From: Pseudomonadota bacterium
Lineage (GTDB): Bacteria > Pseudomonadota > Alphaproteobacteria > Rhizobiales > Xanthobacteraceae
Assembly (NCBI GenBank): GCA_023423415.1
Contig: JAFAFP010000100.1
Coordinates: 15,360 to 79,359 of the forward strand
Length of the DNA stretch: 64,000 bases
Reading direction: 5' to 3'
Under the pieces are notes generated by a model, which did no database searches, was not told where the DNA came from, and saw only the letters and a list, made by a program, of their open reading frames with translations. Positions 56,814 to 64,000 of the stretch are shown here, one piece after another; within the stretch, counting starts at the first letter, position 1; the number at the start of each line of letters is the position of its first letter. The position numbers and the translations under genes are program-made.

Positions 56814-58421
56814 TTGGCGCGAATTGAATCCAAGATTGACAAGAATGCGCGTGACTTCCGTCTCAACGCAGCGACCTGGAAAGAGCTTGCCGACGAACTG
56901 AAAAGCTCCCGTGCCGCCGCCGCGCTTGGCGGCAGCGAGAAGGCGCGCGATCGTCACATCGCACGCGGCAAGCTGCTGCCGCGCGACCGGGTGATGCGAC
57001 TGATCGATCCGGGCTCGCCGTTCCTTGAACTGTCGCCGCTCGCGGCGTTTGGCATGTACGGCGACGATATCCACGCTGCCGGCGTCATCACCGGCATCGG
57101 GCGTGTGTCGGGCCGCGAATGCATGATCGTTTGCAACGATGCCACCATCAAGGGCGGTACTTATTATCCGATCACCGTGAAGAAACACATTCGCGCGCAG
57201 GAGATTGCGCGCGAGAACCGTCTGCCATGCATCTATCTCGTCGATTCTGGCGGCGCGAACCTTCCTAACCAGACTGACGTCTTTCCCGACCGCGATCATT
57301 TCGGCCGCATCTTCTACAATCAGGCGCAGATGTCGGCGGCCGGCATTCCGCAGATCGCCGTGGTGATGGGCTCCTGCACTGCTGGTGGCGCTTATGTGCC
57401 GGCGATGTCGGATGAAACAATCATCGTGAAGAACCAGGGCACGATCTTTCTTGGCGGTCCGCCGCTGGTGAAGGCGGCCACTGGGGAGGTTGTTTCGGCT
57501 GAGGATCTGGGCGGTGCCGATGTGCATACCCGCAAATCCGGTGTCGCCGATCATCTCGCCTCGAACGACGAACATGCGCTTGCCATCGCGCGCCGTATCG
57601 CCGCCAACCTCAATACCATAAAGCAGGTGGACATTCCGCTGCTGGCCGCGCGCGAACCGCTGTACGACGTTGCCGAACTTGAGGGTCTCGTGCCGACTGA
57701 CCTGAAAAAGCAATACGACGTGCGCGAGATCATCGCCCGCATTGTCGATGCGTCGGAATTTGACGAGTTCAAGAAACTGTACGGTACGACTGTCGTCACC
57801 GGCTTTGCCCACTTGCATGGCATGCCGGTCGGCATCATCGGCAATAACGGCATCCTCTATTCGGAGAGCGCCCTCAAGGCGGCTCATTTTATTGAACTAT
57901 GCTGCCAGCGGCGCATTCCGCTGCTGTTTCTGCAGAACATCGTCGGCTTTATGGTCGGTCGCGAGTATGAAGCGGGTGGTATCGCCAAGGATGGTGCCAA
58001 GCTGGTGACGGCGGTGGCCTGCGCACGCGTACCGAAGTTGACGCTGATCGTTGGCGGCTCGTTCGGGGCTGGCAACTACGGCATGTGTGGCCGCGCCTAC
58101 GGGCCGCGCTTTCTGTTCACCTGGCCGAATGCTCGTATCTCGGTGATGGGCGGGGAGCAGGCCGCCTCGGTTCTGGCGACCGTTCGCCGCGAGAATATCG
58201 AGGCAGCAGGCGGCAAATGGTCCGAAGTCGAGGAAGAGGAATTCAAGGCGCCGATCCGTGACCAGTATGAGCGCGAGGGCAATCCTTACCACGCGACCGC
58301 GCGCTTGTGGGACGATGGCATCATCCTTCCGAGCGAAACGCGCCGCGTGCTGGGGCTGGCCCTGTCGGCATCCCTGAATGCGCCGGTCGAAGATACGAAG
58401 TTCGGTGTGTTCAGGATGTGA
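56814..58421 (+). CDS. mccB: 3-methylcrotonyl-CoA carboxylase beta subunit
   Basis: A 535-residue carboxyltransferase of the MccB/LiuB type: RLIDPGSPFLELSPLAAFGMYGDDIHAAGVITGIGRVSGRECMIVCNDATIKGGTYYPITVKKH, GSCTAGGAYVPAMSDETIIVKNQGTIFLGGPPLVKAATGEVVSAEDLGGADVHTRKSGVADHLA, and GFMVGREYEAGGIAKDGAKLV. It carboxylates 3-methylcrotonyl-CoA in leucine breakdown. TTG start with GGGGAGG upstream. The alpha subunit starts 5 kb downstream, with several unrelated genes between. Confidence 0.92.
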   Translation: MARIESKIDKNARDFRLNAATWKELADELKSSRAAAALGGSEKARDRHIARGKLLPRDRVMRLIDPGSPFLELSPLAAFGMYGDDIHAAGVITGIGRVSGRECMIVCNDATIKGGTYYPITVKKHIRAQEIARENRLPCIYLVDSGGANLPNQTDVFPDRDHFGRIFYNQAQMSAAGIPQIAVVMGSCTAGGAYVPAMSDETIIVKNQGTIFLGGPPLVKAATGEVVSAEDLGGADVHTRKSGVADHLASNDEHALAIARRIAANLNTIKQVDIPLLAAREPLYDVAELEGLVPTDLKKQYDVREIIARIVDASEFDEFKKLYGTTVVTGFAHLHGMPVGIIGNNGILYSESALKAAHFIELCCQRRIPLLFLQNIVGFMVGREYEAGGIAKDGAKLVTAVACARVPKLTLIVGGSFGAGNYGMCGRAYGPRFLFTWPNARISVMGGEQAASVLATVRRENIEAAGGKWSEVEEEEFKAPIRDQYEREGNPYHATARLWDDGIILPSETRRVLGLALSASLNAPVEDTKFGVFRM

Positions 58422-58511
58422 CGATGAAACGATGTCGTCCTCCCATATTTCCAATTGGCGCAATCCAGCCCGCTGGACCAGGTTGCGCGTGCAGACGTGA
58501 TCGCAGAAGGA

Positions 58512-58537
58512 GGAACCTTCTCTGCTTCCTGATCGTT
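58512..58537 (+). promoter_or_regulatory. EcfG-type stress promoter, spacer 17
   Basis: GGAAC (58512-58516), 17 bases, CGTT (58534-58537). It is 34 bases before the ATG of the 79-residue protein at 58572 and 90 bases after mccB, so the small gene has its own promoter. Confidence 0.65.
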
Positions 58538-58571
58538 GATGTTGTTCCCATCCATGAGAACGGAGAGGAGC

Positions 58572-58811
58572 ATGTACAGGGTCTATTCCGGACCTGTCGG
58601 GTCCGACCCCATCAGCCCGATCGACAAACATCGGCATCTGTTCAAGGAATTCACCGCGCTCGATGAAGCGATGGGGTTTGCCCATCATCTGAAGGCCACT
58701 GGGCGCGTTGCACTTCTCATTGAGGGCGACGACGGCACGCATCTCGACCGTAAGGATTTGGCGAAGGCGCTCCACCACCGCGAGAGCGAGCAGACGCACG
58801 GGGCATGGTGA
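58572..58811 (+). CDS. 79-residue protein under a stress promoter
   Basis: A small soluble protein: MYRVYSGPVGSDPISPIDKH, then FTALDEAMGFAHHLKATGRVALLIEGDDGTHLDRKDLAKAL. I do not know the family, but it resembles short alphaproteobacterial hypothetical proteins. GAGGAG precedes the ATG. The EcfG-type promoter upstream points to induction in general stress. Confidence 0.65.
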   Translation: MYRVYSGPVGSDPISPIDKHRHLFKEFTALDEAMGFAHHLKATGRVALLIEGDDGTHLDRKDLAKALHHRESEQTHGAW

Positions 58812-58882
58812 GCGGCGGCTTGCAATTTGCGGCCCTCTCACATGATGATCCTGCTTATGATCGATGAGCAGGAGATTGCCGC

Positions 58883-59584
58883 GTGTCCGCGTCAACATAC
58901 CAGACAGCTTTGATAGTCGGCGCTGGTCAGGGGCTCAGCGCTTCGCTGGCGCGGCTACTGGCAAAAACCGGCATGCGCATGGCTCTGGCATCACGGTCAC
59001 CGGCGGATTTGGCTGACCTAGCAGGCGAAACGGGAGCCAAAGTTTTCGCCTGTGATGCCTCAATCGATAATCAAGTCGCGCGACTTTTCACCGACGTCGA
59101 TGCGGTGATGGGGTCGCCGGATGTCGTGATCTACAATGCGAGCTTCCGGACGCGTGGTGATTTCATCGATCTTGTCCCGGTCGACGTCGAGAAAGCGATT
59201 GCAGTCAGTGCTTTCGGAGCCTTCCTTGTGGCGCAGCAGGCGGCGCGCCGCATGCTGCCGAACAAGCATGGCGCGCTCTTGTTCACCGGTGCGTCAGCCA
59301 GCGTGAAAGGCTATGCAAAGTCAGCCCCGTTCGCGATGGCGAAGTTCGCCTTGCGTGGGTTATCGCAAAGCCTTGCACGCGAATTGCAGCCGCACGGCAT
59401 TCATGTCGCGCATTTCGTGATCGATGGCGGTATCCTTTCGGACCGGCGTCCCGAGCCTGCCGACAAGCCGGATTCGCTGCTTGATCCGGACGCGATCGCA
59501 CAAACCTATCTTGATGTGCTGCGCCAGCCCCGAAATGCCTGGACGTCCGAGGTTGAACTACGGCCGTGGGTCGAGACGTTTTAA
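58883..59584 (+). CDS. short-chain dehydrogenase-like protein with phenylalanine in place of the catalytic tyrosine
   Basis: A 233-residue SDR. The cofactor loop is LIVGAGQGLSASLARLL, the strand-4 motif is VVIYNASF, and the serine region is LLFTGASASVKGYAKSAPF. The usual Tyr-x-x-x-Lys is F-A-M-A-K, so the tyrosine is phenylalanine while the lysine remains. IHVAHFVIDGGIL is typical of this SDR subgroup. It may lack ordinary oxidoreductase activity or use another acid. GTG start with AGGAG upstream. Confidence 0.82.
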   Translation: MSASTYQTALIVGAGQGLSASLARLLAKTGMRMALASRSPADLADLAGETGAKVFACDASIDNQVARLFTDVDAVMGSPDVVIYNASFRTRGDFIDLVPVDVEKAIAVSAFGAFLVAQQAARRMLPNKHGALLFTGASASVKGYAKSAPFAMAKFALRGLSQSLARELQPHGIHVAHFVIDGGILSDRRPEPADKPDSLLDPDAIAQTYLDVLRQPRNAWTSEVELRPWVETF

Positions 59585-59589
59585 ATTTC

Positions 59590-60321
59590 TTAAAACTCCA
59601 CCACCAGCCCATCGACGGCGCAGTCGAATTCGACATCGGCGAGCTGCCTCAGCATATCGTCGGACAAGTGCGTGAGGACGACGCGCTTCGCGCCGATGCG
59701 CGGCAATTGCTGCCGCAGCATTGCGAGCGACATGTGCGCCTTGATCGGCTTGTCGTACGAGTAGCATTCGCAAATGAAAAGGTCAGCGCTCTTGGCGGCG
59801 TCGACCAGTGTCTCGGTCCATTCCGTATCGCCGGAATAGCAGAGGGTCTTACCGCCCGCATCGATGCGGTAAGCGAGGCAAGGGCCCGCCCGGTCGTCGT
59901 GCACGACATGGAAAGCCGTGACGGTCATGTCTTGAAGCGGGGTTGGCTTTCCGATTTCGATTTCATGCAGCGTCAGTTCGTAGGGCAGGGTGCGATCACC
60001 CGGGAAGGCCAGGGCGGTGACGCGCGTCAGCCAGTCTTGCAGCCCTGGAGGGCCGACAATGAGCAGCGGCTTTTTCCGCTTGGCGTTGAGCTGTGCGTCC
60101 AGCAGGAAGAACGGAATGCCGCCGAAATGGTCGGCGTGGAAATGCGTGAGCAGGATGGCGTCGATGGCATTGCTGTCGAGGCCAATGCGCTTCATGGCAA
60201 CCACGGATGTGGCGCCGCAATCAAGCAGAAACGAGTGCTGCCCCCCTGTCACATGGAAACAGGTGTTGAACCGGCCCCCAGATCCGAACGCATCTCCGCA
60301 ACCGACGAATTGAACCTTCAT
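59590..60321 (-). CDS. metallo-beta-lactamase-fold hydrolase
   Basis: A 243-residue MBL protein. The zinc motif is ILLTHFHADHFGGIP, with further metal ligands in FHVVHDDRAGP, LCYSGDTEWTETL and VLTHLS. N-terminal VQFVGCGDAFGSGGRFNTCFHV matches RNase Z-like and phosphodiesterase-like MBLs of short form. The substrate is unknown. It starts 13 bases after the end of the YeeE/YedE gene on the same strand and probably follows it in one operon, where sulfur transfer chemistry is possible but not shown. Confidence 0.82.
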   Translation of the reverse strand: MKVQFVGCGDAFGSGGRFNTCFHVTGGQHSFLLDCGATSVVAMKRIGLDSNAIDAILLTHFHADHFGGIPFFLLDAQLNAKRKKPLLIVGPPGLQDWLTRVTALAFPGDRTLPYELTLHEIEIGKPTPLQDMTVTAFHVVHDDRAGPCLAYRIDAGGKTLCYSGDTEWTETLVDAAKSADLFICECYSYDKPIKAHMSLAMLRQQLPRIGAKRVVLTHLSDDMLRQLADVEFDCAVDGLVVEF

Positions 60322-60334
60322 GATTGGACGCTGC

Positions 60335-61387
60335 TCACGGTTGGCCTCGTCGCGCCAGATCGGCGCTGACATCGGCGATATACATGTCTTTGCGGCAGGC
60401 GACGCGCATCTCGATGCCGAAGAAAGCACGGATCGTCATCAGCGCAACGAAAATGCCGAGGATCAGCGCGGCATAGGCCGGCAGAGCATGAGGCGACAAA
60501 CCGGGAATGCCATACAGCACCAGAGCATCGTTGCCGCCCGGCAACAGCGCAGTGCCGAGCCCCATCAGCGTTCCGCCGACGATATTGCGTGACCAGGACC
60601 AGCGCGGTTTCCAGTCGATGCGGAAGCTTCCGCGCTGCCATGTGGAGAGCAGCATGCCGAACACGACCGCGCACAGGACGATCCATCGCCCGTAGGCGGG
60701 CGGTGGGCGCGTTCCGAAATAGCCCTCAATCACTTGCTGCAATGTGGTGGTGTATCCCGCGGAACCGAACAGCAGGAGGATTGCACCACTCGCAAGCCCT
60801 ATCAGCAAGGCCGAAGTCGACAAACGATATTGCGGTGCCAGGATCATGCTGCGGAGCGTCGCGGCTTCAGGGCGTGTCCGCCACAGACGGATCGCTTCGT
60901 AAGCGATCCAGACAAACAGAACAGCACCGATATATGGCGCATAGACCAACATGTCCGGGACCTTGCCAGGCGCAGCGATCGGCCGCGCAACGATGTTGGT
61001 GCCGACCAGCCCGACGAAAATGAGCACCCCCAACGCGAAGCCGAGCACTGTGATCATCATGCCGACTTCGCCATCCACCATGCGTGCCATCGTGGCATAG
61101 GCACACGCGCCGTTGATCCCCGCGCCGATGCCAAACAGCAGGCCGCCAAAGACCGCCGTGAATGTGAGTTGCCATCCGCCGATGCTCATCGAGGTTTGCG
61201 GGACAAGAAGGAAGACAGGAATCGTGATCGCGAAAACCCACACCGCGGATTTGATGATGCTCGCTAGCATGTAGCCGGTTCGCGAATGCGTCATTTCTGC
61301 GACCGCGCGCACGGTGCACACACTCGCCCGATGCGCAGCAAAACCCAGAATGCCGGCCAGAACACAGGAGATAGCGAGCGCGAACAT
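60335..61387 (-). CDS. YeeE/YedE-family sulfur-compound transporter
   Basis: A 350-residue membrane protein with about nine or ten hydrophobic segments. The repeated cysteine motifs are AAHRASVCTVRAVAEM and FGIGAGINGACAYATMARMVDGEVG, with a late GGTLMGLGTALLPGGNDALVLYGIPGLSPHALPAYAALILGI and MRVACRKDM. YeeE/YedE (TsuA) proteins take up thiosulfate by hopping it between cysteines. The member here has the same cysteine layout, so thiosulfate or sulfite uptake is likely. Confidence 0.85.
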   Translation of the reverse strand: MFALAISCVLAGILGFAAHRASVCTVRAVAEMTHSRTGYMLASIIKSAVWVFAITIPVFLLVPQTSMSIGGWQLTFTAVFGGLLFGIGAGINGACAYATMARMVDGEVGMMITVLGFALGVLIFVGLVGTNIVARPIAAPGKVPDMLVYAPYIGAVLFVWIAYEAIRLWRTRPEAATLRSMILAPQYRLSTSALLIGLASGAILLLFGSAGYTTTLQQVIEGYFGTRPPPAYGRWIVLCAVVFGMLLSTWQRGSFRIDWKPRWSWSRNIVGGTLMGLGTALLPGGNDALVLYGIPGLSPHALPAYAALILGIFVALMTIRAFFGIEMRVACRKDMYIADVSADLARRGQP

Positions 61388-61758
61388 CGAGGTTCGGGAC
61401 TCCGGTTTGGAACCGTGAATTTACCTGCGAAAAGTTATGGCGGGAAAGAGGTCAGAAACCGCAACGTGGGCAGTTCACACGGGGGGCGGTGCAGCGGATA
61501 CTACTTCTAGTGTAGCTTTTGGGAGGCAATACTATTTCCGGGATATGTCCCTTTTTGCGCCATATCGGCGTCACGATGATTCCTTAAGTATTTGATTAAT
61601 AACAAAAAATGTCGACCATGAGTTTGCCGAATTTTTCCCCGCAAGCGCAAGTCGGTGATATAGTGCATTTGCAAGCGAAAATGCATTCAGGGCCGATATG
61701 TTCAGTGTCGGCCTTCGCGCAGGTTGGGGCGGACCTCGCGCAGAGGATGGAGTGGAGC
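61388..61758. other. gene-free interval before a small protein
   Basis: About 370 bases. I see no supported gene in it. A longer reading of the next gene back to ATG 61609 is open, but its added residues do not look conserved. No clear promoter consensus was found. Confidence 0.4.
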
Positions 61759-61959
61759 GTGTTGAAATCTCACAAATTTACGGTGGGGCAAACGGTCCGT
61801 TACACAGCTGGCCCGCTTAATCGAGCGACCGCAGACGGAAGCTACAAGATCATCAAGCTGCTTCCGCCGGACGGCGATGAGCATCAGTATCGGATCAAGA
61901 ACACCGAAGAAGCTTTCGAACGTGTGGCGAAGGAAAGCCAGCTCGATCGTCACCGCTGA
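61759..61959 (+). CDS. small protein of a Rhizobiales hypothetical family
   Basis: A 66-residue protein: VLKSHKFTVGQTVRYTAGPL and YKIIKLLPPDGDEHQYRIKN, ending AKESQLDRHR. The pattern of two beta-stranded segments and charged ends is that of a common short alphaproteobacterial protein of unknown role. GTG at 61759 has GGAG six bases upstream. ATG 61609 and 61747 are alternatives. Confidence 0.6.
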   Translation: MLKSHKFTVGQTVRYTAGPLNRATADGSYKIIKLLPPDGDEHQYRIKNTEEAFERVAKESQLDRHR

Positions 61960-61974
61960 GCATCGCCATCCAGG

Positions 61975-62193
61975 CTAGGCGCGATTGATCCGCGCACGCA
62001 GATCGGCCCAGCCTTCCTGGATACGGACTTTGAAGCTGTTCCAGTTCGTTTCGACAACGTCCCAATTGACCATGGGGCGGTGTTCTGTTGCGCTTGGGCC
62101 TGTGGCGACGGTCGAGGTGCTCATGCTGTCGTGGTAGTATGCGCCGGCAGTCAGAAGCGCGGCTCCAAGAAGCATTCCGAGGATCAGTCGCAT
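61975..62193 (-). CDS. small membrane-anchored protein under a stress promoter
   Basis: A 72-residue protein with one N-terminal hydrophobic segment (LILGMLLGAALLTAGAYY) and a short charged domain (WDVVETNWNSFKVRIQEGWADLRARI). GGGAG precedes the second ATG by seven bases. An exact EcfG-type promoter is 28 bases upstream. No family is known to me. It probably sits in the envelope during stress. Confidence 0.65.
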   Translation of the reverse strand: MRLILGMLLGAALLTAGAYYHDSMSTSTVATGPSATEHRPMVNWDVVETNWNSFKVRIQEGWADLRARINRA

Positions 62194-62221
62194 AAGCATC
62201 TCCCGTGCGGGTCGCCGATCG

Positions 62222-62246
62222 AACGTGCAGCATCCAAATTTGTTCC
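62222..62246 (-). promoter_or_regulatory. EcfG-type stress promoter, spacer 16
   Basis: On the minus strand GGAAC, 16 bases, CGTT, an exact match to the EcfG consensus. The -10 element is 28 bases from the ATG at 62193. Confidence 0.75.
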
Positions 62247-62420
62247 GCGTTGGTCAGCGGGTGCCGGGCGGTATGGTTTGCTGCCGGGCTGGTCCCAGCA
62301 TCACGGCAACGCGCCCTCCGCGGCCGCGACGTTTGAAGCATTGCAAAGTTCGGCGTGAAAGGGTCTTGCTTTGGCCTATTTTAAGGCGTCCTATCTTCAA
62401 CTTCGGCAGATGGGGCGGAG

Positions 62421-63431
62421 ATGCCGGAAATACAAAGCATGACCAGTTTGATCGCGCTTCCACTCTGGGCGATAGGCGCCGCGTTGCTCGCAGTCATTGT
62501 TTTGGCCGCGGTTGCGATCGTGCGCGTCAGTTCGCGACGGGTTTTTGGGTTGTTTGCCCAGGTTGCGGTCTCGCTGCTGCTCGTCGGCGTTGCATGGCTG
62601 TATCTTGAACGGCTGGAGGCGCAGCACCGCGCCGAACAGCGCCGCGTCATCGAAACACGTCTGTCATCCCTGACGGCGCAAGCGCTGTTGCCGCATTCGA
62701 ATCTCGCCTGCCTTGACGGCGACGCGGGAGAGGCGGTCAACGAGTCCTGCGAGAAGGCGCTGTATGCGAGTCCGGAACAGATTGCCGCGGCACTGACCTA
62801 TGTCGGCAAACGGATCGACATTCTTCGCGACATCGCCACGGTGTCCGAAGCGCATGACGACAGCTTTAACCGGCTCCGTGCGCCGCTTGCTCGCAGTATC
62901 GAAGCAGACCGGTACGGATTTGTCGCGCAGGTGCTGCAAAGCCGGGATGGTTGCACGCCAGAGTCCTGTTATGCGTTCGGTCTCGTCGCCCGTGTTCGGC
63001 TTGCGGCCAACATGAGCGAACGGGCCTATGACGCGAAGGTGATGCGCTATGCTTCCGGCTGGGGTGAAAGGCAACCATCCGGCCCGGCGCTGGCGTCTCA
63101 TGCGCAGCCGCAACCGAGCGGCAAGGCGGTGGACATAAACTTCCCCACTGCGGCGTCGATCCCACCGGTCAGCATCATGTCAAACGAGCCAGGGATGCCT
63201 GGCCAGAACGGCATGGATTCAACCATCGTCAAGCCTGATCCCAAGGCAGCCGAATCCAAGCCGGAGCCGCGCGCGCCGGCACCTGCTGCACCGCGTCGTG
63301 CGTCCCAAAAACAGGTGGCGCCGAAGCAGCCAGCGCAACAACCGGCCTCGGCGGCTGCGGATCCATTTCCGCAACCGATTGCACCGGCTCAGCAAACAAG
63401 CAGCGCTCCGGCACAGAGCTCGTCGCAATAA
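62421..63431 (+). CDS. membrane-anchored protein with Pro/Ala-rich tail
   Basis: A 336-residue protein with two membrane segments (about 15-33 and 43-62), a soluble domain of about 150 residues containing paired cysteines (NLACLDGDAG, NESCEKAL, DGCTPESCYAFG), and a disordered proline, alanine and glutamine-rich C-terminus from about 215. I recognise no family. The cysteine pairs suggest disulfides in the periplasm. It lies 65 bases before mccA. Confidence 0.6.
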   Translation: MPEIQSMTSLIALPLWAIGAALLAVIVLAAVAIVRVSSRRVFGLFAQVAVSLLLVGVAWLYLERLEAQHRAEQRRVIETRLSSLTAQALLPHSNLACLDGDAGEAVNESCEKALYASPEQIAAALTYVGKRIDILRDIATVSEAHDDSFNRLRAPLARSIEADRYGFVAQVLQSRDGCTPESCYAFGLVARVRLAANMSERAYDAKVMRYASGWGERQPSGPALASHAQPQPSGKAVDINFPTAASIPPVSIMSNEPGMPGQNGMDSTIVKPDPKAAESKPEPRAPAPAAPRRASQKQVAPKQPAQQPASAAADPFPQPIAPAQQTSSAPAQSSSQ

Positions 63432-63496
63432 GGCGTAGGGCCTTTCATTACTGTTCGCGTGAAGGCATCCTGCACCGTCACGCGGGCAGATGATTC

Positions 63497-64000
63497 ATGT
63501 TGAAATCGGTTCTCATTGCCAATCGCGGCGAGATTGCTTGCCGGGTCGCAGATACCGCCAGACGTTTGGGCATGCGTACGATCGCGGTCTATTCGGAAGC
63601 AGATGCGGGCTCGCCCCATGTGCAGCAGTGTGACGAGGCCTATCTCATCGGTCCGGCGCCTGCGCGAGAAAGCTATCTCGCGATCGACAGGATACTCGCG
63701 GTTGCAAAGCAGAGTGGTGCTGACTGCATCCATCCGGGTTACGGATTTCTGTCGGAAAATCCGGATTTCGCCGAAGCCTGCGCGCAAGCCGGCGTCGTGT
63801 TCGTCGGCCCGCCACCGGCGGCAATCCGTGCGATGGGATTGAAGGATCGCGCCAAGGCGCTGATGCAGCAGGCCGGGGTGCCGGTGGTGCCCGGTTATCA
63901 TGGGGACCAGCAGGACGCGAGTTTCCTCAAGCGTAAGGCTTACGAGATCGGCTATCCTGTGTTGATCAAGGCGGTCGCCGGCGGCGGCGGCAAGGGCATG
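63497..64000 (+). CDS. mccA: 3-methylcrotonyl-CoA carboxylase alpha subunit, N-terminal part
   Basis: The first 168 codons are in the window and the gene runs off the right edge. It opens LKSVLIANRGEIACRVADTARRLGMRTIAVYSEADAGSPHVQQCDEAYLIGP and reaches the ATP-grasp glycine loop AGGGGKGM. That is the biotin carboxylase domain. Distance from pccA (37607) and closeness to mccB make MccA the best identification, but a PccA or GccA paralogue cannot be excluded without the C-terminus. Confidence 0.8.
   Translation, partial: MLKSVLIANRGEIACRVADTARRLGMRTIAVYSEADAGSPHVQQCDEAYLIGPAPARESYLAIDRILAVAKQSGADCIHPGYGFLSENPDFAEACAQAGVVFVGPPPAAIRAMGLKDRAKALMQQAGVPVVPGYHGDQQDASFLKRKAYEIGYPVLIKAVAGGGGKGM

Noticed and set aside
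56724..57887. 387-codon minus-strand frame opposite mccB
   Set aside because: Antisense shadow, no ribosome binding site, no family signature.
1..64000. CRISPR arrays, insertion sequences, prophage or rRNA genes
   Set aside because: No regularly spaced repeats, transposase or integrase genes, phage structural genes or rRNA sequences were seen.

Overview
The window is chromosomal DNA from a high-GC alphaproteobacterium. It is most likely a member of the Hyphomicrobiales near Bradyrhizobium, Afipia or Pseudolabrys. This inference rests on an ATP12-type F1-ATPase assembly chaperone, DUF1236 and DUF6455 proteins, a CtrA box, GGAAC-N16/17-CGTT promoters of the EcfG general stress response type, an FNR/FixK palindrome, and short intergenic repeats typical of that group. 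I could run no database search, so the genus is open.

Layout. 1-3729: a minus-strand operon for a 2-oxoacid:ferredoxin oxidoreductase (FAD/Fe-S partner, fused gamma-alpha subunit, start of the beta subunit). 3898-9322: HAD phosphatase, SulP transporter with STAS and cyclic-nucleotide domains, ATP12 chaperone, class D beta-lactamase, Dps. 9457-12934: orphan flagellar-export pair (FliK C-terminal domain plus FlhB C-terminal domain), a membrane protein, and a TetR/short SDR divergent pair with a palindromic operator. 13028-18271: pccB, an AT-rich orphan, a broken DUF4160 gene with DUF2442, an OmpA-domain protein, DUF1905 and FKBP. 18272-22336 is the most accessory part: DUF6455 with an FNR/FixK box, MAPEG, a broken FKBP copy, an AT-rich DUF262 + HEPN pair, a small basic protein and a repeat-rich gap. 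22337-42168: methanethiol oxidase/SBP56, PRC-barrel, TRAP-type binding protein, SleB-like hydrolase, AhpD-like protein, chemoreceptor, frmA, EamA transporter, photolyase, thioesterase, esterase, 1-Cys peroxiredoxin, MgtC-like protein, pccA, acylphosphatase, lipB and a CtrA-linked FliN-like protein. 42169-42763: tRNA-Leu(GAG), a terminator, a tRNA remnant and a 20-bp stem. 42764-64000: mgtE, isovaleryl-CoA dehydrogenase, aldo/keto reductase, queC with a VUT transporter, RraA-like, YdcF, rhodanese, GST, PLD-VTT plus EEP, DUF1236, mccB, SDR, MBL hydrolase, YeeE/YedE transporter, small stress-promoter genes, and the start of mccA.

How the genes work together. The metabolic theme is acyl-CoA breakdown. 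Isovaleryl-CoA dehydrogenase (44672), methylcrotonyl-CoA carboxylase (mccB 56814, mccA 63497) and propionyl-CoA carboxylase (pccB 13028, pccA 37607) serve leucine, isoleucine, valine and odd-chain acid catabolism, but they are scattered rather than in one operon. A second theme is stress and redox defence (Dps, 1-Cys peroxiredoxin, AhpD-like, frmA, GST, photolyase, DUF1236 and small EcfG-promoter genes). Motility contributes only isolated parts. The best candidate for a little-described system is the AT-rich DUF262-HEPN pair at 19883-21413, which looks like a compact nuclease module of the kind used against phage.
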